Below, piece by piece: positions 1 through 6,368 of a stretch of DNA of 14,788 nt (positions are counted from its first letter, which is position 1; each line of letters begins with the position of its first letter). This DNA comes from UBA8437 sp003445035 (GTDB lineage: Bacteria; Planctomycetota; Planctomycetia; Planctomycetales; Planctomycetaceae), in contig CALCHI010000200.1 in the NCBI GenBank assembly GCA_937901285.1, positions 1 through 14,788 on the forward strand. Direction: 5' to 3'. Under the pieces are notes generated by a model. The model was not told the DNA's origin and did not search any database. It saw only the letters and a list, made by a program, of their open reading frames with translations. Both the position numbers and the translations under genes were made by a program.

Positions 1-1044
1 GGTTCGGTGATCGACGACATCTGCGTGGTCAACTCGATCAGCGGCGGCAACGAGGTGTCGCACGGCCCGGCCTGCCTGCGGTTGAACACCGGTGACGGAG
101 TGTTGAATCGTCCGAGCCTGGGAGCGTGGTCGCTGTACGGGCTGGGATCCGATAACCGGGACCTGCCGGGGTTCATCACCCTGACCCCGTCGATCTATCA
201 CGGCGGAACACAGAACTTCGGCTCGGCATTCCTGGCGGCCAGTTTCCAGGGGACCAGCATCGGTGACGGCAATGCCGAGTTTCCTCGTACCGCCGCGGTG
301 TCCAACGTGGTGCCGGGACGTCCCCGGGCTGTGCAGCGGCGGCAACTGGACCTGTTGGGGGCGGCCAACCGTGAGCACCTGGTCGAGACCGGGGCCGACG
401 CGCGACTGGAGGCCCGGATTCGGGCCTTCGAAACCGCGTTCCGGATGCAGACGGCGATTCCCGAGGTCTTCGACCTCTCGCAGGAGTCCAAAGAGACGCT
501 GGCGTTGTACGGGATCGGTGGCGGGCCGACCGACGAGTATGGTCGTGAGTGCCTGATGGCCCGGCGGCTGGCCGAGTCGGGCGTGCGGTTCATCCAGGTC
601 AACCACAGTTACCCTCGCAATTACTGGGACGCCCACGGCGGACTGAGAGCCAACCACAGCAAGAACGCGATGAAGATCGATCAGCCGATCGCTGCGTTGA
701 TCACCGACCTGAAGCGTCGCGGGCTCTTCGATGACACCCTGGTGGTGCTGGGTACCGAGTTCGGTCGCACCCCCGCTGCCCAGGGGAGCGACGGTCGCGA
801 CCATCACCCGCATGCTTTCAGCATGCTGATGGCCGGTGGCGGCGTCCGCGGTGGAATGAAATACGGCGAGACCGACGAATTCGGCTACTACGTGGCCAAA
901 AACAAGGTCTCGATCCCCGACCTCCACGCCACGATCCTGCACCTGCTGGGACTGGATCACCAGCGACTGACCTTCCGACACGCCGGACGAGATTTTCGAC
1001 TGACCGATGTCGAAGGCGAGGTGGTTCGCGAGATCCTGGCCTAG
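1..1044 (+). CDS. DUF1501 family protein, 3' part (5' end outside the window)
   Basis: The frame is open from base 1 and ends at TAG 1042-1044, leaving 347 codons visible. The GTG at base 7 is internal, because the homology to the paralogue at 11755-13191 begins in the first codons. By that alignment about 130 N-terminal residues are missing, including the expected Tat signal and first metal-site motif. DUF1501 belongs to the alkaline phosphatase/sulfatase-like superfamily; its reaction is unknown and members are usually exported. Visible marks are GG..NFGSAFLAAS near residue 70, a YWDAHGG segment, TEFGRTP, GRDHHPHAF, and the tail DLHATILHLLGLDH followed by GRDFRLTDV. The last ~150 residues are very close to those of the 11755 gene, so both belong to one subfamily. 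In planctomycetes this subfamily is usually preceded by a PSD1 (DUF1549/DUF1553) gene, which would lie upstream of the window. Family assignment is firm and function unknown. Confidence 0.92.
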   Translation, partial: GSVIDDICVVNSISGGNEVSHGPACLRLNTGDGVLNRPSLGAWSLYGLGSDNRDLPGFITLTPSIYHGGTQNFGSAFLAASFQGTSIGDGNAEFPRTAAVSNVVPGRPRAVQRRQLDLLGAANREHLVETGADARLEARIRAFETAFRMQTAIPEVFDLSQESKETLALYGIGGGPTDEYGRECLMARRLAESGVRFIQVNHSYPRNYWDAHGGLRANHSKNAMKIDQPIAALITDLKRRGLFDDTLVVLGTEFGRTPAAQGSDGRDHHPHAFSMLMAGGGVRGGMKYGETDEFGYYVAKNKVSIPDLHATILHLLGLDHQRLTFRHAGRDFRLTDVEGEVVREILA

Positions 1045-1113
1045 GCGACCCCGCCACCGGTCGGTGTTGGCTCGGGCCGATTTTCGGTAGCATCGCTGGG
1101 TTCGTGCGCGGCA

Positions 1114-1147
1114 CAACCGGTGACAACCATTGATGAACAACCGTTGA
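1114..1147 (+). repeat. Three copies of a CAACCnnTGA decamer upstream of glcB
   Basis: The copies are CAACCGGTGA (1114-1123), CAACCATTGA (1124-1133) and CAACCGTTGA (1138-1147). The first two abut and the third follows after TGAA. The array ends 8 bases before the AGAGGA ribosome-binding site of the malate synthase gene. The core of the third copy is an odd palindrome (CAAC-C-GTTG). The repeats are seen directly. A role as operator or leader element controlling glcB is inference. Confidence 0.6.
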
Positions 1148-1165
1148 AAGCACCAAGAGGACACG

Positions 1166-3346
1166 ATGACAGGCGAACGCGTTGAGGTGGGTGGACTGCT
1201 GGTCGATGCGGGTTTGTTCGAACTGGTCCGCGACGAGATCGCACCGGGAACCGGGGTCGATCCGGACGAATTCTGGGTTGCTCTCGGCCGGATTGTTTCG
1301 GACCTCGAACCGGGCAACCGTCGGCTGCTGGACCGCCGTGACGAACTGCAGCAGCAGATCGACGCCTGGCACTCCGATCGCAGTCAGTCGGGTTTCACCG
1401 GCGAGGAGGCGCGTGATTTCCTGGCCGAGATCGGATACCTGGTTGGCGACGAGGGGGCCTTCGCCATTGAAACGACCAATGTTGATCCGGAAATCGCCAC
1501 GATCGCCGGACCCCAGCTGGTCGTTCCCGTCGACAACGCCCGGTATTGCCTGAACGCTGCCAACGCCCGCTGGGGCAGCCTCTACGATGCGCTCTACGGC
1601 ACCGACGTGCTGGGATGGGAGGAGGGTGAGTCGCCCTCGGGGTACGATCCGGCCCGCGGGACCCGAGTGGTGGCTCACGCCGAGTCACTGCTGGACCAGC
1701 ATGTGCCCCTGGCCGATGGCAGCCATTCCGACGCGGTTGGCTATCGGCTCGAGACGGTCGACGGCGGACACCAGCTGGTTGTCGAACTCTCCGGTGGAAC
1801 AACCACCGGTTTGGCCAACCCGGACGGGCTGGCCGGGTTCAACGGCTCGCCCGAATCTCCGTCGTGCGTGTTACTGGCTCACAACGGATTGCATGTCGAG
1901 GTCGCGATCGATCGTCAACATCCGGTCGGGGCGGCCCATCCAGCCGGCGTGAACGACGTGGTGCTGGAATCGGCCGTGACGACCATCCAGGACTGCGAGG
2001 ATTCGGTCTCCGCCGTCGATGCCCAGGACAAACGACTGGTCTACGCCAACTGGCTGGGCCTGATGAAGGGTGATCTCGAGGTGGAGTTTCAGAAAGGCGG
2101 AGAGTCGGTCACCCGTCGACTCAATCCCGACCGCAGCTACACCGCTCCTGGTGGCGGCACGGTGACATTGCCCGGCCGCAGCCTGTTGCTGATCCGAAAC
2201 GTCGGCATCCACATGTACACCGACGCGGTTACGACCGCCTCGGGTGATCCGATTCCCGAGGGCTACCTCGATGTGATGATCACCTCGCTGGCGGCCATTC
2301 ACGATTTGCAGGACCTGGGCACGGTCCGCAACTCGCGTGCGGGCAGCGTTTACATCGTCAAGCCGAAGCAGCACGGTCCCGAGGAAGTGGCGTCGACGGT
2401 GGAACTGTTCGGTCGGGTCGAGGCGGCGCTGGGGCTGGAGCCCAACACGTTGAAGATTGGCATCATGGACGAGGAACGCCGGACGACGGTCAACCTGGCC
2501 GCCTGCATCCGGGCTGCCCGGCAACGGGTCGTGTTCATCAACACCGGGTTCCTGGATCGGACCGGTGACGAGATTCACACGTTGATGGAAGCCGGACCGG
2601 TGGTGCCCAAGCCGGAGATCAAGAACGCGGCTTGGTTGCCGGCCTACGAGAACCACAACGTCGATGTCGGCCTGGCGACCGGTTTCCGTGGGACCGCCCA
2701 GATCGGCAAGGGCATGTGGGCGATGCCCGACCTGATGGCCGCGATGCTCGAGGCCAAGAGTGGACATCCCCTGGCCGGGGCCAACACCGCCTGGGTCCCG
2801 TCGCCGACGGCCGCCACGCTGCACGCGTTGCATTATCACGAGGTCGACGTCGCCGCGAGACAGGATGAACTGGCCGACCGGCAGTCGGCCGCGCTGGCCG
2901 ACGTGCTTTCCCCGTGCCTGCTCGGCGACGAGCGGCCCGATGACGACCAGGTCACCCGGGAACTCGACAACAACGTCCAGGGCATTCTTGGCTACGTTGT
3001 CCGCTGGATCGACCAGGGCGTTGGCTGTTCGAAGGTCCCCGACATCAACAACGTCGGGCTGATGGAAGACCGCGCCACGTTGAGAATATCGAGCCAGCAC
3101 ATCGCCAACTGGTTGCACCACGGGCTGGTCACCGACGAGCGTGTCCGGTCGACATTCGAGCGGATGGCGGCGGTTGTCGATGAACAAAACGCAGCAGACA
3201 GGGCCTACACGCCCATGGCCCCGTCGCTGGACGGACTGGCCTACCAGGCCGCGTTGGCACTGGTTTTCGAGGGTCGTGACGAACCCAACGGCTACACCGA
3301 GCGTGTGCTGACCAGTTTTCGTCGCCAGGTCAAGCAGGCCGGTTGA
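1166..3346 (+). CDS. glcB: Malate synthase G
   Basis: Condenses glyoxylate with acetyl-CoA to give (S)-malate and CoA in the cytoplasm, the second step of the glyoxylate shunt and the exit of glycolate metabolism. At 726 residues it matches the monomeric G isoform (about 720-730). Start is ATG 1166 with AGAGGA at 1156-1161. Signature segments are in order: DCEDSVSAVDAQDK at 276-289, RNVG at 344-347 (catalytic Arg, equivalent of E. coli Arg338), GIMDEERRT at 432-440 (Mg-binding Glu), GFLDRTGDE at 461-469 (Mg-binding Asp), and GCSKVPD plus MEDRATLR at 620-640, where Asp635 corresponds to the catalytic base. A C-terminal NGYTE motif is present. One deviation is that the usual GHLMT after the catalytic Arg reads GIHMYT. 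The gene stands alone: no isocitrate lyase or glycolate oxidase is adjacent. Flanking genes are DUF1501 and look unrelated. Confidence 0.97.
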   Translation: MTGERVEVGGLLVDAGLFELVRDEIAPGTGVDPDEFWVALGRIVSDLEPGNRRLLDRRDELQQQIDAWHSDRSQSGFTGEEARDFLAEIGYLVGDEGAFAIETTNVDPEIATIAGPQLVVPVDNARYCLNAANARWGSLYDALYGTDVLGWEEGESPSGYDPARGTRVVAHAESLLDQHVPLADGSHSDAVGYRLETVDGGHQLVVELSGGTTTGLANPDGLAGFNGSPESPSCVLLAHNGLHVEVAIDRQHPVGAAHPAGVNDVVLESAVTTIQDCEDSVSAVDAQDKRLVYANWLGLMKGDLEVEFQKGGESVTRRLNPDRSYTAPGGGTVTLPGRSLLLIRNVGIHMYTDAVTTASGDPIPEGYLDVMITSLAAIHDLQDLGTVRNSRAGSVYIVKPKQHGPEEVASTVELFGRVEAALGLEPNTLKIGIMDEERRTTVNLAACIRAARQRVVFINTGFLDRTGDEIHTLMEAGPVVPKPEIKNAAWLPAYENHNVDVGLATGFRGTAQIGKGMWAMPDLMAAMLEAKSGHPLAGANTAWVPSPTAATLHALHYHEVDVAARQDELADRQSAALADVLSPCLLGDERPDDDQVTRELDNNVQGILGYVVRWIDQGVGCSKVPDINNVGLMEDRATLRISSQHIANWLHHGLVTDERVRSTFERMAAVVDEQNAADRAYTPMAPSLDGLAYQAALALVFEGRDEPNGYTERVLTSFRRQVKQAG

Positions 3347-3348
3347 TG

Positions 3349-3377
3349 CAGACATCCGTGTGTGGTCGACATATAAT
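3349..3377 (+). promoter_or_regulatory. Predicted sigma70-type promoter of the 3446 gene
   Basis: A perfect TATAAT sits at 3372-3377, and CAGACA (4 of 6 matches to TTGACA) lies 17 bases upstream at 3349-3354. In this GC-rich window a perfect -10 box in a 99-bp gap is notable. Initiation near 3384 would give a leader of about 60 nt before ATG 3446. The -35 box touches the glcB stop codon, so glcB and the next gene are probably transcribed separately. Confidence 0.5.
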
Positions 3378-3445
3378 CAGGGATCGATGGAAAGGCGTTA
3401 TCGGGTCCGATTCCGGCTTTCTCGACTGATGTACGGAGGTCCACG

Positions 3446-4921
3446 ATGAGTTCCGGACGCTGGCAACACCCGGGGATGAATCGCCGCACGGCGGTCCAGG
3501 CAGGTGCGATCGGTCTGTTGGGGCTGGGGACGAATCACCTGGAGGCCCTGCGGGCGGCCAATTCCGAATCGCAGGCCACCCCCGCTGCGTCCAGGACGTG
3601 CATCTACATCTTTCTCTCCGGCGGACTGGCCCAGCAGGACAGTTTCGATCCCAAGCCCGATGCTCCCGACACGATCCGGGGCGAGTTCAACCCGATCGAT
3701 ACGGCGACTCCGGGGATCCAGATCTGCGAACACCTGCCGATGCTGGCCCAGCGGAGCCGCCACTGGGCCCTGGTCCGCTCGCTGACACATCCGACCAACG
3801 GTCACACGCTGGGTCACTACTTCATGTTGACCGGGCGTTCGGTCAAGTCGGCCGGTTTCAAGGGCGACCGCAAGCCGCGGCCCAACGACTGGCCCTCGAT
3901 TTCCTCGATCGTCGGTGACGCCGTCCCGCGTTACTCGGCCGGTCTGCCCAATAACCTGCCTCCGGCGGTGATGCTGCCGGAGAAACTGGTGCACTGGTCC
4001 GGCGGGACGATCCCCGGTGCCTTCGGTGGCCAGATGGGTTCCGATCGTGATCCGTTCATCATCGAGGCGACTCACTACGGCGATCCGTTCTGGCGCGGGG
4101 CCTATCCCGAGTACACCTTTCACCAGTTGCCGATGAAGAAGGCGACCTCGACTCCTCCGAAGGTCTTCCAGGCTCCGAGCCTGAAGCTGCCCGGGGAGGT
4201 CAGTGGCGGCCGTTTCGGCAACCGGCTGGATCTTTTGACGACGATCGACCAGCAGCGGAAAGCTCTCGAGGAGTCCGCGGCCGGCCAGTCGTACGACCTG
4301 CATCGCCAGAGTGCGATTTCGCTGTTGGCCAGCCAGGAGGTGCGTCGTGCGATCGATGTCACCACCACCGATACGAAACTGCAGGAACGCTACGGCCGCA
4401 ACAGCTTCGGCTGGAGCCTGCTGATGGCCTTCCGCCTGGCCCAGGCGGGTGTGCCGATGGTCCAGGTCAACCTTGGCAACAACGAGGGCTGGGACACCCA
4501 CGGTGAAGCCTTCTGGCGGCTGCGCGAGAAGTTGCTGCCTCCGACCGACCGGGCCATCTCGGCCCTGCTCGACGATCTCGACGACAGCGGGCTGCTCGAT
4601 TCGACCATGATCGTGATGGGCGGCGAATTCGGTCGCACGCCGAAGCTCTCGACCCTGCCCGAACACTACAGGGAACCCGGGCGGGACCACTGGGGCGCGG
4701 TGCAGACTCTGTTCTTTGCCGGTGGTGGAATCCGCGGTGGAAACGTTGTCGGTTCCTCGGACAAGGTTGGCGGGTACCCGGCCTCGGATCCCCAGAATCC
4801 CGAGAACATGGCGGCGACGATCTACAGCGGACTGGGCATCCCGCGGGATGCGGTCTGGGCTGATGAGGTCGATCGGCCGCACAACATCTATTTCGGCCAG
4901 CCGATCGCTGGACTGCTCTAG
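3446..4921 (+). CDS. DUF1501 family protein (SFDPKP subfamily), Tat-type N-terminus
   Basis: 491 residues, complete. ATG 3446 has a strong Shine-Dalgarno, GGAGGT at 3435-3440, five bases upstream. An in-frame ATG at 3476 would put the twin-arginine motif at the very N-terminus but has a poorer site. NRRTAVQAG at residues 12-20, followed by a short hydrophobic stretch, looks like a Tat export signal. Family marks are SGG at 58-60 leading to DSFDPKP at 65-71, WDTHG at 349-353, GGEFGRTP at 392-399 and GRDHWG at 412-417, followed by FFAGGGIRGG. These correspond to the metal-site blocks of the alkaline phosphatase-like fold. Function is unknown; annotation as sulfatase or phosphatase would be over-reach. 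It has its own promoter and terminator and no PSD1 partner beside it, so it appears monocistronic. It resembles the partial gene at 14280 more than those at 1 and 11755. Confidence 0.93.
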   Translation: MSSGRWQHPGMNRRTAVQAGAIGLLGLGTNHLEALRAANSESQATPAASRTCIYIFLSGGLAQQDSFDPKPDAPDTIRGEFNPIDTATPGIQICEHLPMLAQRSRHWALVRSLTHPTNGHTLGHYFMLTGRSVKSAGFKGDRKPRPNDWPSISSIVGDAVPRYSAGLPNNLPPAVMLPEKLVHWSGGTIPGAFGGQMGSDRDPFIIEATHYGDPFWRGAYPEYTFHQLPMKKATSTPPKVFQAPSLKLPGEVSGGRFGNRLDLLTTIDQQRKALEESAAGQSYDLHRQSAISLLASQEVRRAIDVTTTDTKLQERYGRNSFGWSLLMAFRLAQAGVPMVQVNLGNNEGWDTHGEAFWRLREKLLPPTDRAISALLDDLDDSGLLDSTMIVMGGEFGRTPKLSTLPEHYREPGRDHWGAVQTLFFAGGGIRGGNVVGSSDKVGGYPASDPQNPENMAATIYSGLGIPRDAVWADEVDRPHNIYFGQPIAGLL

Positions 4922-4938
4922 GCCATGACGGAATTCAC

Positions 4939-4983
4939 CGGGGACCGGCACTTGCCACCAGGCGGGTGCCCGTCCCCGTTTTC
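4939..4983 (+). terminator. Rho-independent terminator after the 3446 gene
   Basis: Arms CGGGGACCGGCAC (4939-4951) and GTGCCCGTCCCCG (4966-4978) pair over 13 positions with a single mismatch. Inside the loop GCC (4954-4956) can pair further with GGC (4961-4963), leaving ACCA. The hairpin is followed by TTTTC and ATTTC from 4979. It begins 17 bases after the TAG at 4919-4921, which is typical of an intrinsic terminator. Confidence 0.75.
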
Positions 4984-5005
4984 ATTTCTCCCTGTTCAAG
5001 ACGCC

Positions 5006-5045
5006 GAGGCCGCCGCCAGTTTCCACTGCCGGCCCTCCTGTTTTT
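5006..5045 (+). promoter_or_regulatory. Second hairpin with U-tract directly before the 5049 start codon
   Basis: GAGG (5006-5009) pairs with CCTC (5034-5037), GCCG (5012-5015) with CGGC (5030-5033) and CAG (5017-5019) with CTG (5026-5028). The loop is TTTCCA, with a two-base bulge (5010-5011) and one C-C mismatch. TTTTT follows at 5041-5045, and the ATG comes three bases later. No Shine-Dalgarno sequence is visible in front of that ATG. The structure could attenuate transcription, restrict translation initiation, or be an accessory terminator. Only the base pairing is seen; the role is inference. Confidence 0.45.
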
Positions 5046-5048
5046 GCC

Positions 5049-6362
5049 ATGACTGACACCAATCGATCCATCAGTGTCGCCGTGATCGGCGGCGGCATGT
5101 TCTTTGACGACATCATCGGCCAGAGCTTCAAGGACCTGCTGCGGGGCGGGATCTCCGGCACGCTGACCTCCGTCGGGATGAGCCACCTGGCGGCCGAAGT
5201 GGCCGACGTCAAAATCGATCTCTGTGCCGTGGGAACCCGCAGCGAGTCGAGCGGGACAGCGGGGCGGATTGTCGAGTGGTTCGCCGGAGAGTTTCCCGAC
5301 CGGCAGATCGAAGCGTGTTACGGCGAGACGGTCTGGGACGACATCATCGATCGGCACCAGCCCGACGTGCTGTTCGTCGCCACCCCTGACCACCTGCACA
5401 CCGCTCCGATCCTGGCGGCGATCGAGGCCGGGTGTGACGTGATTGCCGAGAAGCCGCTGTGCCTGACCTGCGAGGAGGCGGACCAGATCATCGCCAGGGC
5501 CCGGCAGCAGGACCGAATTGTCGCCGTCGACATGCACAAGCGGTACGACCCGTTCGTGCGGGACATGATGCTGAACTCCGAAGAGAAGTACGGGACGATC
5601 AACCGGGTGAGAACCGTGCTCGAGGAACCCCTGGAGGTCAGCACCGAGATCTTCGCGTGGGCCGAGGAGAGCAACCCGTTCACTTATGTCGGCTGTCACT
5701 GGCTCGACGTCGTGCACCACTACCTGGGCGTGAAGCCCCGCAGCGTCTTCGCCACCGGCCAGAAGAACCTGCTGGTCAACTGGGATGAGCACCACCTGGA
5801 GGTTGCCAGGCGGCAGGGTGTTGATCCGTCAACGTTCAAACGCCGGCACGCCATCCAGACCTGGGACAGCATCGACGTGGCGGTGACCTACGACAACGGC
5901 ATGCGGGGCGACTACAGCAACAACTGGATCAATCCCGCCGAGTTCGAGGGTGCGGTCAACCAGGAGATCGAACTCTACGGCATCTACGGCCGTGGAATGG
6001 TCGATCAACAGGACCGGGGTTTCCGCGAGGCGATCATCGGTGACGGGTCGCGGACGCGAAATCCTTCTTTCGGCGGTCGTTTCCAGCATCACGGCGGTGA
6101 ACTCGAGATCTTCGGCTACGGCAAGGCGTCGATCGCGGCCGGGTTGCTGGCGATCATCCGACATCGGGTCCTGGGAGAATCGCTGGAATCGCTCGACGAG
6201 ACTTATCCGACGGCGGCCAGTCAGAGAAACGTCGTGCAGGTGGCCGAGGCGGCAGCGGTGGTGGCCGAGAAGAACCTCGAGCACTTCGAGGCCGGACGCG
6301 GCACACCGGTGACGGCCCTGCTGAGTGACACCGAGATCACGATCCTCGAGCCCGGAGCCTAG
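5049..6362 (+). CDS. Gfo/Idh/MocA family NAD(P)-dependent oxidoreductase
   Basis: Probably oxidises or reduces a sugar, inositol or related polyol with NAD(P), in the cytoplasm. It is 437 residues and has no export signal, unlike many planctomycete paralogues that carry a Tat leader. The N-terminal Rossmann strand VAVIGGG (residues 10-16) starts right after ATG 5049, which fixes the start. AEKPL at 133-137 is the family motif with catalytic Lys135. GCHWLDVVHH at 215-224 supplies the conserved Asp and His of the substrate site. Unusually, about 25 extra residues lie between the first glycine loop and the second strand (roughly 27-55). The ATG lacks a visible Shine-Dalgarno and follows a stable hairpin. 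It is the first gene of the cluster, six bases before the SGNH hydrolase, which suggests it handles a product released outside by its partners. Substrate cannot be told from sequence. Confidence 0.93.
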   Translation: MTDTNRSISVAVIGGGMFFDDIIGQSFKDLLRGGISGTLTSVGMSHLAAEVADVKIDLCAVGTRSESSGTAGRIVEWFAGEFPDRQIEACYGETVWDDIIDRHQPDVLFVATPDHLHTAPILAAIEAGCDVIAEKPLCLTCEEADQIIARARQQDRIVAVDMHKRYDPFVRDMMLNSEEKYGTINRVRTVLEEPLEVSTEIFAWAEESNPFTYVGCHWLDVVHHYLGVKPRSVFATGQKNLLVNWDEHHLEVARRQGVDPSTFKRRHAIQTWDSIDVAVTYDNGMRGDYSNNWINPAEFEGAVNQEIELYGIYGRGMVDQQDRGFREAIIGDGSRTRNPSFGGRFQHHGGELEIFGYGKASIAAGLLAIIRHRVLGESLESLDETYPTAASQRNVVQVAEAAAVVAEKNLEHFEAGRGTPVTALLSDTEITILEPGA

Positions 6363-6368
6363 GCCCTC

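Noticed and set aside
7..9. GTG at base 7 as the true start of the first gene
   Set aside because: The frame is open to base 1 and the alignment with the 11755 paralogue covers the first codons, so about 130 upstream residues are simply outside the window.
1061..1090. Possible terminator after the first DUF1501 gene (TCGG...CCGA then TTTT)
   Set aside because: Only four to five base pairs with a long loop can form, too weak to call.
1067..1093. Possible promoter for glcB (TTGGCT and TAGCAT)
   Set aside because: Spacing is 15 and both boxes match poorly. No promoter for glcB is claimed.
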